A stretch of DNA of 64,000 nucleotides from Ruminococcaceae bacterium UBA7217 (GTDB taxonomy: Bacteria > Bacillota > Clostridia > Oscillospirales > Acutalibacteraceae). The first letter of the stretch is position 1; each line of letters opens with the position of its first letter. The position numbers were made by a program, and so were the translations under genes. The notes beneath the pieces were generated by a model, which was given only the letters and a program-made list of their open reading frames with translations, was not told where the DNA came from and made no database searches. This document shows positions 33,628-43,356 of this stretch, piece by piece. Location of the stretch: NCBI GenBank assembly GCA_002490425.1, contig DKTZ01000019.1, forward strand, positions 62,001-126,000, given 5' to 3'.

Positions 33628-35370
33628 CTACTTGAGAATTTTTTTTGCCGCTTTTCTTATAGAAGCAAGCTTAGGACTTGACATTAAATCGTGAGCAGAT
33701 TTCAGCAAAGCACCCTTTGAGGTTAAAGCAGAAACTGCACCGAGCGCACTGCTCTCATCCTCTGTTTCGGTAAAGATCTCCAACAAAAACGGCTTTTCCC
33801 CGATTACGGGAGATGTAAACCATTCGCTAACATTTTCAAATTCTTCTTTTGAAGAGGCAGACTTGTATTCAAATCCGAGACATTCGGCATAATTTTTAAT
33901 AAGAGGTGTTTCACGGTTGCCGAAATGACCGCGTGCAGCAATAAATTTGTCGGTATCTTCACCAAATATTGCGCCAAAAGATGAATGATTTTTGAATTCC
34001 TGCCCGAGTCCGTTATTTATAATCATAATTCGGACATTTGAACCTATATCTCTGTTACCTATGCTGTTCATATCGTAATAAAAAAGCAAATCTCCAAATA
34101 CGCCGAAATAAAGCTTATCAGGCGACACTATAGATGCACCTATCATTGAAGAAATACCACCGTCTATGCCAAATCCACCGGTGTTGCTGTAAACACTGAC
34201 GCTGTCAGGAATGTTAAAAAAATTCCAAGACCTAAGGCTGTTACAAATGCCAAGGTGAAGTACCGAATTATCGGGCAACTGCGGAGCTAATTTCTTCGCT
34301 GTCCAAATATTAGAAAACGGAAGTTCTTCCGGAATTAAATTATATAAATCTTCATACATTTTTTTATATTCCAAATGCAATACAGCGTTATTTTCTCTAA
34401 ACTTGTCCTTATTTTTAATATAATGTTTAAAGAAATCAACTTCTGACATTTGGAAAACAGCGTTTACCCGGCGGAAAGGATCTCTAATTTGACCGTCGGG
34501 ATTTACTCTCCACATTTTTTTACCCTTGCAAACGCCTGCAGACACATAACCTATATGAATCATAAGATCAATGTCAAAATCACTTCCGTAAGAGGGCTGA
34601 ATTGCAATCAAAGGGAACAGCACCCCATATTTTCCTTTATAATTACTTGTCTGGTCATAAAAGACAACAGCGTTATATATTTCGCAAAAACTGTCGACGG
34701 CATTTACCAACTCATCAGACCATCTTGGAAAAGCACCTACAAAAATTCCTATTTTCCCCTTGGAAATTTCAGGCATTTCGCTGTTCAGTGTATAACGGTT
34801 AATTACCTTAACAGGTTTAATTTCTTTTTCCGTAAAATCTCTCGAATATACAGTTTCAAGGTTTATATGACACGGTCCGCCGCCGTTAAAGGAAAGCCCT
34901 AAAATTGCCTTATTCACCTTTATCATACAGTCCCATTCATCTTCCGGTCGGTATATTGACTGAACATACACACTTTCATTAACTGTATCACGGGGTGAGT
35001 CGCCTCGGTCTGTGACTTGATTCACATAATGACCGACAAATGCATTGCTTCTGCTGCATGTAATTGCAAGGACGGGCAAATGGCGGTAATAAGCCTCAGT
35101 TAAGCCCGGCATATAATTGCGTGAGGATGTAGCACCTGTACAAACAATAACCACGGGCTCTGCTGTTTCTGCCGCCATACCGCACGCCATATAACAGGCG
35201 GAACGTTCGTCAATTGCCGAAAACATTTCAAAATACGGGTCGTGCTGCATACTTGCAACTATTGCAACGTCAGTAGACCCCGGTGAAGCAATCACTCTTT
35301 TAATACCGTGCTGTTTTAACAGATAAAGCACGATTTGTATATTTCTCTCACTTGTGTTGTATGTATTCAT
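33628..35370 (-). CDS. MenD-like thiamine diphosphate enzyme of the polysaccharide locus
   Basis: 580 residues with the ThDP-enzyme domain order. The N-terminal PYR domain has SPGSTD near 29-34 and the catalytic Glu in IDERSACYMACGMA (Glu55). A central domain follows. The C-terminal PP domain has GDLLFYYDMNS (from 426) then IINNGLGQEF (NN at 452-453), the GD-x(25)-NN cofactor site in MenD style. No menaquinone genes are near, and the neighbours are an SDR, a pyruvyl transferase and glycosyltransferases. A role adding a carbon branch to, or modifying, a sugar is inferred. The substrate is unknown. AGGAG-like sequence is weak upstream of the ATG. Confidence 0.8.
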   Translation of the reverse strand: MNTYNTSERNIQIVLYLLKQHGIKRVIASPGSTDVAIVASMQHDPYFEMFSAIDERSACYMACGMAAETAEPVVIVCTGATSSRNYMPGLTEAYYRHLPVLAITCSRSNAFVGHYVNQVTDRGDSPRDTVNESVYVQSIYRPEDEWDCMIKVNKAILGLSFNGGGPCHINLETVYSRDFTEKEIKPVKVINRYTLNSEMPEISKGKIGIFVGAFPRWSDELVNAVDSFCEIYNAVVFYDQTSNYKGKYGVLFPLIAIQPSYGSDFDIDLMIHIGYVSAGVCKGKKMWRVNPDGQIRDPFRRVNAVFQMSEVDFFKHYIKNKDKFRENNAVLHLEYKKMYEDLYNLIPEELPFSNIWTAKKLAPQLPDNSVLHLGICNSLRSWNFFNIPDSVSVYSNTGGFGIDGGISSMIGASIVSPDKLYFGVFGDLLFYYDMNSIGNRDIGSNVRIMIINNGLGQEFKNHSSFGAIFGEDTDKFIAARGHFGNRETPLIKNYAECLGFEYKSASSKEEFENVSEWFTSPVIGEKPFLLEIFTETEDESSALGAVSALTSKGALLKSAHDLMSSPKLASIRKAAKKILK

Positions 35371-35390
35371 ATTTTCTCTCCAAATATTAT

Positions 35391-36272
35391 TCAGAAATTA
35401 TAACTAACATCATCGCAGGTCAAATTACCTGCCCCACCTGTCATATAGACTATATCTCCTACGACCATACGCCCAATTCCGGAGCAAAGAATCACTGCCA
35501 TACTTGCAATTTCTTCAACCGTCGCAAAACGGCCTGACGGATTGGACCGGTGAAACAAAGAAGATTCAGAGTCCTTATTCATCAACGGAGTTGCTGTCGG
35601 TCCGGGTGCAATTCCGTTTACGACAATACCGTAAGGTATTAAAAATTTTGCCATTCCTTCCGTAAGGTCTTTTATACAGGCCTTACTTAAAGAATATACA
35701 CTGTTAGACGGTCTTAAAGCAGACGACGAAGCAACATTTAAAATATTTCCCTGTATCTTATTATCGACCATATAATGTGCTGTAATTTGTGAAAGGAAGA
35801 AAACGCCTTTATAGTTAGTGTCCATAACACGGTTATATTCTTCTTCTGTTGTTTCGCCGAATCTTGCACCTTGAACACCCGCATTATTTACCAATATATT
35901 AAGCGGTTTATCATTTAACTTTTCTTTCACTTCTTTAAATCGCTGTTCAAATGTGCTACACTCACACATATCCCAAACGACATAATCTATCTTTTCTTTT
36001 CGCGAACTGTCCTTTTCAGTCAGTTTAATGATGGCTTTCTCACAACGCTCCACGCTTCTGCCTGTAATTATAACTTTTTCGGCATTTGCCGATAACATAG
36101 CGTCTGCTATTGCAAAACCGATACCGCTTGTGCCACCTGTTATCAGTGCAGTTTTTTCCGTAAGCAATCGGTTTTCAGCCAAACAAACAATATCAGCTTT
36201 AACAACATGGCTGTTTTTAGAATATTTTCTTTGCAAAACATTTAAAAGCAACTTTTTTATTTTAGTGTTCAT
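35391..36272 (-). CDS. Short-chain dehydrogenase/reductase of the polysaccharide locus
   Basis: 293 residues, classical SDR. An N-terminal extension of about 37 residues precedes the cofactor motif ALITGGTSGIGFAIADAML. NNAGVQGARFGE follows, then the catalytic Ser in VASSSALRP and YSLSKACIKDL (Y-x3-K). The C-terminus VVNGIAPGPTATPL is normal. It lies 21 bp upstream of the MenD-like gene, so reduction of a ketone made by that enzyme, as for branched-chain sugars, is a reasonable guess. Confidence 0.85.
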   Translation of the reverse strand: MNTKIKKLLLNVLQRKYSKNSHVVKADIVCLAENRLLTEKTALITGGTSGIGFAIADAMLSANAEKVIITGRSVERCEKAIIKLTEKDSSRKEKIDYVVWDMCECSTFEQRFKEVKEKLNDKPLNILVNNAGVQGARFGETTEEEYNRVMDTNYKGVFFLSQITAHYMVDNKIQGNILNVASSSALRPSNSVYSLSKACIKDLTEGMAKFLIPYGIVVNGIAPGPTATPLMNKDSESSLFHRSNPSGRFATVEEIASMAVILCSGIGRMVVGDIVYMTGGAGNLTCDDVSYNF

Positions 36273-36316
36273 TGTGCTTAAAGCCCACTTTCTTTTTTGA
36301 AATACTAATTGCAGTT

Positions 36317-37387
36317 TTAAGTAAGGTTATCTTTTAGGTACTTTACCGATAATTTTCGTAATTCTTTTATTTTTTCATTCACTGTTTCATAATCATACTC
36401 TTTAAAATCAACACTTGTGTCACATTCTTTGAGTTCGCAGTCCAAAAGACCGTATGTATCGAGAAGATTTCGAATTCTGGCGGGTCTTGGCGGGTCGGGA
36501 ATGGCGATTACTGGCTTTCCAAACATAACGGAAAAGGCAGTCCCATGGAAAGACGATGTTATAACGCCCGAAGCGTGGTCAATAAGCCAAAGAAATTCAG
36601 CGGGGCCAGCGGTGCGCACAAATTTGTCGTGAACAACGGGGCGATACCCCGAAAGACCTACAAATACTATTTTTTTACCTGTCTTTTTCTTAATTGCACG
36701 CAGCCACTCGTTTATCCACTTGGGTTTATAAATCATATAACAAAGAAGATAGTCTCCTTTTATTCCCTCAACGGGCTTTTCATAGCTTCTCCAAGTATCT
36801 CTGTCAAGTAAAAATATCGGGTCGCAATTAAGGTTAACCTTTTTATCGGTCAGGCTTTCTATGAGCTTTTTGCCCTGCTCTTCCCTTACGGAAATACCGT
36901 CCATATTTTTCAGGTATTCCGATATAATCCTCTTGTTTTCATCCGACGTGTCCGATACGCCGAGGCTAGCCGCATAGGATATTTTTTTAGCGCTCTTAGG
37001 AGCAAATTTTAAGTAATATTTAGGCTTAAGCTCTCTCGGATTCCAAACCTGGTCACTTCCCGTAATATATGCGTCATAAATCGGCGGATCGGTCATAAGC
37101 TCTTCATCGTTTTTGTACTTTCTGCCGTTCATATGCATATGGTCTTTATAGAACAGTTCGAAATTTGAATAACCCTTTTCAAGCCGGCTTTTATAAGGTA
37201 TTTTCAATAGATTTCCTTTTGAAAAATCAAACAGGTTTACCGTTCTGTGTTCATCCTCACATACTCGGTAATGGTCTATAAATTCACAGGAATGCCCCAG
37301 TGATTCGACACAGTTCTGCAGAGCAAATGCTTGCAGCGTTGCCCCATAATTATAGGTTGAGGTCATTGTAATGATAGAAACTTTCAT
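36317..37387 (-). CDS. Polysaccharide pyruvyl transferase family protein
   Basis: 356 residues of the CsaB/WcaK family, which add a pyruvate ketal (or related group) to cell-surface sugars. It starts MKVSIITMTSTYNYGATLQA. YITGSDQVWNPRELKPKYYL near 105 and the later ASGVITSSFHGTAFSVMFGKP (the S-S-F-H-G block near 280) are typical. It is placed between the SDR and the beta-propeller gene. It may add negative charge to the polymer. Confidence 0.88.
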   Translation of the reverse strand: MKVSIITMTSTYNYGATLQAFALQNCVESLGHSCEFIDHYRVCEDEHRTVNLFDFSKGNLLKIPYKSRLEKGYSNFELFYKDHMHMNGRKYKNDEELMTDPPIYDAYITGSDQVWNPRELKPKYYLKFAPKSAKKISYAASLGVSDTSDENKRIISEYLKNMDGISVREEQGKKLIESLTDKKVNLNCDPIFLLDRDTWRSYEKPVEGIKGDYLLCYMIYKPKWINEWLRAIKKKTGKKIVFVGLSGYRPVVHDKFVRTAGPAEFLWLIDHASGVITSSFHGTAFSVMFGKPVIAIPDPPRPARIRNLLDTYGLLDCELKECDTSVDFKEYDYETVNEKIKELRKLSVKYLKDNLT

Positions 37388-37402
37388 ATATAGCTCCGTT
37401 TC

Positions 37403-38713
37403 TTAATTTAATGCTGCTTTAACTTTTTGCCAATCAATTTTAAAGCATATCATACGGTGCTTGCCCGTATAAGCCGTGTCAACTGCTACATAATCATTAT
37501 TTTTGCAAAGCTTAGGGTGTAAATCACAGCTTGCGGGATTGCCCCAAAGCGGAGCATAGAGCTTTGCCAAAACGCACGCCTTTCCTGTCACTGTATCGTA
37601 TATTATCAGGTGCCTGAAGCCGTCCTCAAACGGATAACTGTCAGTTACCATATATCTTTCGTCTTCGGTAAACGACGGATGCCCGTCAATTCTGAGAGCC
37701 GAACAGCTGTACTCGCCGTCAAGAACAAATTTTCCGTTCTTTAATACATAATGCTGGTAACAGCGCTTGTGAGCCTTGGCTCTTATTCTCTTGGGCACGA
37801 ATTTCTTTATAAGCGAAATAAGCGTTGATTTAAGGCTTTTTTTAGGCTTTGAGGCAGACATCATCGGTGCTACCATTGATTTAGTCAAATTGGTGCTTTC
37901 AACAGTGTAAATTACGAATTCACTGTTTCCTTTCCAACCGAAATGCGACCAATCGTATTTTTGCCAATCCCCGATAACCTGTAAATCGGAGCCGTCGATA
38001 TTTGCAATGCAAATCCTTGTGGCATAACCCACGCCGAGAGTAAATCTGTGTAAAAATACAAATTTTGAACCGTCGGGACTAACCATAATGTGCTCAAGCC
38101 AATGCTTTGCTTTGGAAAAAGAGTCTTCAAAATCAGCATTTATCACATCGTGAATGTCAACAATACGACGAACGGTATTATTTTCAAGGTCAACCTCAAA
38201 AACGCCGTCATCCTCGGCAACCTGCACATTGTATTCGGGGTTTACAACAGAACTGTAATGGTATGCACGGCACCAATAAGAGCGCTCGTAATTTAAGGCT
38301 ATTGCTTTTTTGCCGTCGGGAGTAATGCAGTAAATCGGATAATCAATTATCTTTTCTTCTCCCGTAGCAATGTCGTAAATGCACGATTTAAAATGATTGT
38401 CCTTTGAAAAATTATAAATTACCTTATTCTCATTGCCTTTGCCCGGAAGCCACTGGAGCATCGCCCCCTGCTGCCAGTTAAAAGAATCGGAAACGCCGAT
38501 ACGGTGCCACGTCCCGCTCGGAATGTCATAATAGCCAAGCTCAATTTCCATTCCCTTTTCCACGGCACAGCCGTCAACGGGCGACTTGTTGCAAAGCATC
38601 TTTGTTTGGTCAAAATTCAGTGTGTCGTAATTGTAATAACCGAACCAATCGGCGGTTTCAGAAGAGGTTTCAAAAACCTGAGAAACAAATCTGTTGTTTA
38701 ATTTTTTATTCAT
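37403..38713 (-). CDS. Predicted cytoplasmic beta-propeller (WD40/TolB-like) protein of unknown function
   Basis: 436 residues from ATG 38713 (GGAGAA 7 bp upstream; the longer TTG start overlaps). Repeated blades carry S-P-D-G-x-K-F-V-F and similar (VSPDGSKFVFLHR, TPDGKKAIALNY, GHPSFTEDERYMVTDSYPF, DLHPKLCKNNDYVAVDTAY). A basic insertion occurs in the middle. No signal peptide is seen. The pattern resembles TolB-like propellers, including those of oligogalacturonate lyases (PL22), which is interesting next to UDP-GalA genes, but no catalytic residue was confirmed. Unknown function; a scaffold or modifying role in the locus is possible. Confidence 0.7.
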   Translation of the reverse strand: MNKKLNNRFVSQVFETSSETADWFGYYNYDTLNFDQTKMLCNKSPVDGCAVEKGMEIELGYYDIPSGTWHRIGVSDSFNWQQGAMLQWLPGKGNENKVIYNFSKDNHFKSCIYDIATGEEKIIDYPIYCITPDGKKAIALNYERSYWCRAYHYSSVVNPEYNVQVAEDDGVFEVDLENNTVRRIVDIHDVINADFEDSFSKAKHWLEHIMVSPDGSKFVFLHRFTLGVGYATRICIANIDGSDLQVIGDWQKYDWSHFGWKGNSEFVIYTVESTNLTKSMVAPMMSASKPKKSLKSTLISLIKKFVPKRIRAKAHKRCYQHYVLKNGKFVLDGEYSCSALRIDGHPSFTEDERYMVTDSYPFEDGFRHLIIYDTVTGKACVLAKLYAPLWGNPASCDLHPKLCKNNDYVAVDTAYTGKHRMICFKIDWQKVKAALN

Positions 38714-38773
38714 AAGCAATTCTCCGATAAAAGCGTTTTGCTTTCATCAACTTTTTCTGCGGTATTTAAACGT

Positions 38774-40039
38774 TTATTTTTGCCAATTTGCCATATCGGC
38801 CTTATTTTCGTCGTATATGCCCTTTTCAATATCCTTTACCGTTTCATAGAAAAGGTCGTTCAAATGGTAAATGCTGAAGCAGTTAAGCGCTCTTTCTCTC
38901 ATTTTTGCGCCTATCTCTTTGCCCTCTTCAGGGTTATTTATCATACGGAGCATCTGCTCACGCAGTTTGCTTTCGTCCTTTTCGGGAATGATTATTCCGT
39001 CCTCGCCTATTTGGTAAGGCACAGAGCCCGAAGAGCTTCCGAGCACGGGCAAACCCGTTGCCATAGCCTGAACCAAAGCAAGTGAGAAGGTTTCCTCCCA
39101 CTTTGACGTTGTCATCGGGAAATGCACTGCACAGTCAAGAGCGTTCCAATGCTCTGCCATATCTTTCCAATCGTCAATGAAGCCCGTAAAGATTACTTTG
39201 TCCTCAAGGTTTCTTTCGGCAACAGCATTTTTAATTGCCTCTACTTCGTCGTCACGGCCCCAGCCCATAATCATATATTTGAAATTGCCTTCGCAGGGCA
39301 AAGCACGGATTGTTTCGGCAACTCCTTTAGAATAATGAAATCTTGAAGCACTCCCGAAAAGATATGCGTCGCCGATATTATATTTTTCTCTTATTTTCTT
39401 CCTTGCTTCTTCATCAGGATGAAAAACATCTGGGTCAACGCCTACTTGTGTTTGCATATAAATCGGTTTTGTGTAACCTTCCTTTATAAAAGCGTCTCTT
39501 GCGTCGGGATAATGGCAGAAAACTGCGTCGCAGTATTTTTTAAATTTCTTATATCTCGGCCCGAGAATTACTGTTTTACCGAGGTAATTGATATATTTTC
39601 TAAAGCCCGGTTCTTCTTTTTTTACGGAAATTGTAGGCGTATGCCCTCTCATAGTGAATGCAATAATTTTCATTTTGTCCAAATGATATTTTTTCTTAGC
39701 GTCAATTATCTGCATTAAAGGAGCGGCAGTATATCCGCCGATAAAATAGACAATATCGGGCTTTATTTCAAGGATTTCCTCAATCATACGCTCTGAGCGG
39801 TACTCGCCCATAATGGCGTCCTTAGTGTCAATAAGATGTATGCGAAATCTGTCCTCTTCAATTACAGTGCCGTTTAAATCGTCCACATGGCCGTATGTCA
39901 TAGACTTAACATTCCACCATGTCCATTTGCCCGGTGCCAGCAACGTAATGTCAAGATTTGTATATTTTTCAGATAAACATTTCCAACGTTTATAAAACTG
40001 CGGTTTTTGGAAAGTATGATTTATTATGACAATTTTCAT
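38774..40039 (-). CDS. Glycosyltransferase, GT4 family
   Basis: 421 residues from the ATG at 40039 (GAGGTG upstream). The N-terminal domain starts MKIVIINHTFQKPQFYKRW. The GT4 C-terminal domain has FGSASRFHYSKGVAETIRAL, then VIFTGFIDDWKDMAEHWNALD, then SFSLALVQAMATGLPVLGSSSGSVP (the E-x7-E type site reads TFSLALVQA, so the first Glu is replaced). Sugar and acceptor cannot be told. It lies 15 bp after the DUF1919 gene. Confidence 0.85.
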   Translation of the reverse strand: MKIVIINHTFQKPQFYKRWKCLSEKYTNLDITLLAPGKWTWWNVKSMTYGHVDDLNGTVIEEDRFRIHLIDTKDAIMGEYRSERMIEEILEIKPDIVYFIGGYTAAPLMQIIDAKKKYHLDKMKIIAFTMRGHTPTISVKKEEPGFRKYINYLGKTVILGPRYKKFKKYCDAVFCHYPDARDAFIKEGYTKPIYMQTQVGVDPDVFHPDEEARKKIREKYNIGDAYLFGSASRFHYSKGVAETIRALPCEGNFKYMIMGWGRDDEVEAIKNAVAERNLEDKVIFTGFIDDWKDMAEHWNALDCAVHFPMTTSKWEETFSLALVQAMATGLPVLGSSSGSVPYQIGEDGIIIPEKDESKLREQMLRMINNPEEGKEIGAKMRERALNCFSIYHLNDLFYETVKDIEKGIYDENKADMANWQK

Positions 40040-40053
40040 CGCTGCGCACCTCA

Positions 40054-40707
40054 TTATTCATAATTACGGTTAAAAATTTCGTTGACAAAATCATATTCGT
40101 CATATCCGCGTTGCCCAAAAATATTAGTAAATTCAGTCACTGATTTTTCATTATTCTTCCTGTCATACAATTTCATATGCATAACTGATTCACCGTCAGA
40201 CGGCAAATCAGTAAAAATAATCTTAGGATAAGGCAATTCAGTATATTCATCTATTAACTCATGCTCATGCTCATCTTTAGCTTCAATAACGAGAAATATC
40301 TTTTCAGGATTGATTCTTTCATACCGAGAATACCATTTTTCTCTGGCCTCTTCATATGTATCATAGTGAAGAAAATGTATCTCAACATCAGGCAATCCTT
40401 GCTTTCTGAGTACACAAACAGGCGCTTGAACTCCCCTTTCGTTGACGTCGTACTTATCCTCAATCTTAATAAGCTCACCGTCTCTGTAATCATCTAAATG
40501 ATTTACAAAATCAATAAATGAGTGGTGTCCGAAAAACAAATTTACAGTAGGGGACAAAAATTTCAATCCCAAATCATTATACATAGTTCCGCCGATACAG
40601 CAATTGCACAGTATTGTAACATCAGTTTGCTTAAGCTCTTCTTTTCTGTACCTTTTATGCCTGAAATACAGCATAAGATTTTTTAATATTTTTTTCAATA
40701 ATTTCAT
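40054..40707 (-). CDS. DUF1919 family protein (exopolysaccharide-locus protein)
   Basis: 217 residues. The family block is VTILCNCCIGGTMYNDLGLK, followed by FLSPTVNLFFGHHSFIDFVN. DUF1919 proteins are found in capsule and exopolysaccharide clusters of Gram-positive bacteria and in some genomes are called acyl or glycosyl modification proteins; no activity is established. The N-terminus is basic and not a clear signal peptide. It lies between the EpsG-like and GT4 genes. Confidence 0.8.
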   Translation of the reverse strand: MKLLKKILKNLMLYFRHKRYRKEELKQTDVTILCNCCIGGTMYNDLGLKFLSPTVNLFFGHHSFIDFVNHLDDYRDGELIKIEDKYDVNERGVQAPVCVLRKQGLPDVEIHFLHYDTYEEAREKWYSRYERINPEKIFLVIEAKDEHEHELIDEYTELPYPKIIFTDLPSDGESVMHMKLYDRKNNEKSVTEFTNIFGQRGYDEYDFVNEIFNRNYE

Positions 40708-40733
40708 TATTTTTTCTCCGCTTACTTTTCAAT

Positions 40734-41855
40734 TTACATTTGCCAGAAAAATTTATAAGGAACAACGTCAAAACCGCCGCCAATAAGCGTATTGCTGAAA
40801 AAGAACGCTATGAAAAACAGAATTAACCCTCCCGTTATAACCTTTTCGGCCTTTTTATCAAAAAGGTTGATTATGCTGTTGGGAAGCAATACGAATATTA
40901 CCTGATTAAGAACCATATAACTCCGAACCGCAGTGTCAGCCCCGAACAAAAACAATAAGGCAATGCTTAAATAAAACATCTTTTCAAACAAAGCGTCGGA
41001 AAATCCCATAGGCTTTTCAAGCAAAGCCGCACTGCCCTGGGGCACAAATGACATCAGTTGAATGTCCTTTTCCCTCTTGAAGCCCGAAACGGTAAAAACA
41101 GCTGCAAGTGCTAATAAGAAGACCATATTCAAGCCTATATGCAGCCCTGCATTTGTATTCATTGAGTCTTTTTCAAAAGAAGCCTTAATGATACTCATAA
41201 TAGGCCCTCTTGCTACTAAAAAGAATGCGCCGAGGCACGCTATTGATATTGTATATGTCTTTGATTTTTTCATATAATGGAAAGGCAAATATAAAAATGC
41301 TGCGTATGCGGCGCTGTGAAATTTTGTTGCAAGCAGAACAATAAGGATATATTTCAGTAATCCGTACCGTTTTGACTCCAAAAGCACTGTAATCGCTATA
41401 AGTACAATCGAGGATGCAATTGCCTGTCTTAATCCTGTCATATTAAATTCAAAGAACATATAGCAGATATAAATTATTGTTGACAGAAACACATTTTTGG
41501 AATATTTGCGAATAAAAATATATATAGGAACTAAAATAATCGCATTACATATTGTCAAAAACCACTGAAAGGAAAGATTTAATTTATTACATATCCACAT
41601 TAAAAAGAGATAGCCTCTTTCAAAGTTTCCGATACCGAGTCTTGCAAATGAAATAACATTTGAAAGCTCATATGCTTCTTCATATCCCGGCAAATCTCTT
41701 CCTACTGTACTTGCCCTCAACGAATAAATCAAGAATATTGCAATAAAGGCCAAATTCAAATAAATAATATTTTTCTTTTTCATGTTGCCCTTAGGGGCCA
41801 AGACGGCAAAGCCGCCAAGCAAAACAAACGCTAATAAAATAATATATATTAACAT
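40734..41855 (-). CDS. EpsG-family membrane protein, probable polysaccharide polymerase (Wzy role)
   Basis: 373 residues with about 10 hydrophobic helices. It starts MLIYIILLAFVLLGGFAVLA. The loop LRASTVGRDLPGYEEAYELS resembles the EpsG motif R-x-x-x-V-G-x-D-x-x-x-Y. The segment GNFERGYLFLMWICNKLNLS is also typical. It would polymerise repeat units exported by the flippase at 32080. It ends just upstream of the DUF1919 gene. Confidence 0.82.
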   Translation of the reverse strand: MLIYIILLAFVLLGGFAVLAPKGNMKKKNIIYLNLAFIAIFLIYSLRASTVGRDLPGYEEAYELSNVISFARLGIGNFERGYLFLMWICNKLNLSFQWFLTICNAIILVPIYIFIRKYSKNVFLSTIIYICYMFFEFNMTGLRQAIASSIVLIAITVLLESKRYGLLKYILIVLLATKFHSAAYAAFLYLPFHYMKKSKTYTISIACLGAFFLVARGPIMSIIKASFEKDSMNTNAGLHIGLNMVFLLALAAVFTVSGFKREKDIQLMSFVPQGSAALLEKPMGFSDALFEKMFYLSIALLFLFGADTAVRSYMVLNQVIFVLLPNSIINLFDKKAEKVITGGLILFFIAFFFSNTLIGGGFDVVPYKFFWQM

Positions 41856-41954
41856 TTCGTCACCGTAACCTCTTTATATTCTTAACTGCGCCGTGTTTTC
41901 AAACGGTGCAGGAAAACCCTCAAATTAACAATATTTGTCTTATCGGTTATTTAT

Positions 41955-43229
41955 CTATAACCGGTCATTCAATATTTTCCCGTAAATCTCCCGCAAAGAC
42001 ATTTTCTTTTCACTTTGGTATTCAGCTATTGCGCCCAGCGCATTCATCGAAATTTCCCCGCAAAGAGCACTGTCGGAAAACAGCTTATCTATGTAATAAG
42101 TTAAAACCTCATATTCTTCATAACGGTATACGAAACCGTTTTTTCCGTGCTTTACATAACTCCCCGTGCTTCCGCAAAGAGAGGTTATGCACGGCACTCC
42201 CATTGACATTGCCTCTCTCAAGGAAAGAGCGTGAACCTCCATACACGAAGGATTCACAAATATATGAGAATTACTGATATATTCTGCCATTTTCGTCGGG
42301 CTCAACCGACCGGTAAAGCACACATTTTCCTCAATTCCAAGCTTATGAATAATATTTGCTAAAACAGTTTCATAAGAATTTGCCTTTCCGGGCATAAGCT
42401 TATGCTCAGCTGAAAGATTATAGCTACCAGGAATTAAGACTTTAATATCCGGGTATTTTTCTTTCAGCTTACCTACTGCAAAAAGAAGATGATGTACTCC
42501 CTTTTCGGCAGAACCTGCAAAAACAGTAAATATCTGATGCTTATTTGCGTTATCTAACGACCATCTGTATTTTTCAAATACCGCATTCGGTTCTAATACT
42601 CGGCAATAACAGTTGATTGCCGAAGAAACGGATTTGCAATACGCCTCTGAAAAATCGCTGTCTATAATCACATTTTTACAGTTTTTTAATGTATCTCTTT
42701 CAATTTCAGACTGCCTGATAAAAAGCTTTGCCCTGAGCCATGCCCTAAGCTTTCCTTCAAGCGGAATTTTTTTGCAGTATTCAGCATAATTTTTTTTATT
42801 AAAATACCCGCCCAAATATCTTTTATGAACTCCCAAAAGTCCTTGAATAAAAATCACCTTAGGAATGTCAGGCGAACATTTTGACACAGCATTGGAAATA
42901 CAAGTCTCTGTGCCCCATATATGTATGATATCCGGCGAGACTTTGTTTATAATATTTTGCACCTGTTTTACAAGCTCAGCTGTAGGAGCTATTCCGTTTT
43001 GTATCCTCGGAGCTTTAATGGCATATAACTTACCTATAGCATTAGACTTCTCTAAAACATTGCCCTTAGAGATGTTAGGCGCAAAGCACAGGAAAGACAA
43101 ATCGAGTTGATTTTTGTCAAGAAATTCATATTCTGTCTGTATCCATCCGCCGCTTGTTCCGCCGTATGTTTCATTAAGTATATTTGCAGCAGGGCCGATT
43201 GGGGAATTTGAAACCCACAAAACTTTCAT
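41955..43229 (-). CDS. Glycosyltransferase, GT4 family
   Basis: 424 residues from the ATG at 43229 (AGGTGA at about 7 bp). It starts MKVLWVSNSPIGPAANILNE. The acceptor region holds HIWGTETC. The C-terminal GT-B domain has FTVFAGSAEKGVHHLLFAVG, VCFTGRLSPTKMAEYIS and VNPSCMEVHALSLREAMSMG (E-x7-E pattern), then VPCITSLCGSTGSYVKHG. The sugar is unknown. About 125 bp separates it from the upstream 43357 gene, the largest gap in this half of the operon. Confidence 0.87.
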   Translation of the reverse strand: MKVLWVSNSPIGPAANILNETYGGTSGGWIQTEYEFLDKNQLDLSFLCFAPNISKGNVLEKSNAIGKLYAIKAPRIQNGIAPTAELVKQVQNIINKVSPDIIHIWGTETCISNAVSKCSPDIPKVIFIQGLLGVHKRYLGGYFNKKNYAEYCKKIPLEGKLRAWLRAKLFIRQSEIERDTLKNCKNVIIDSDFSEAYCKSVSSAINCYCRVLEPNAVFEKYRWSLDNANKHQIFTVFAGSAEKGVHHLLFAVGKLKEKYPDIKVLIPGSYNLSAEHKLMPGKANSYETVLANIIHKLGIEENVCFTGRLSPTKMAEYISNSHIFVNPSCMEVHALSLREAMSMGVPCITSLCGSTGSYVKHGKNGFVYRYEEYEVLTYYIDKLFSDSALCGEISMNALGAIAEYQSEKKMSLREIYGKILNDRL

Positions 43230-43356
43230 AGCCATTCACCTATACATCTTTTTTCTTTCCAATCAAAGTAAATATGAGACAACAATTTTGGTTAAGCAAA
43301 ACAAATTTGCACGATACGTCAGCAATTCGATTCTCTGTTTTGCCGTTATGTTTCCG

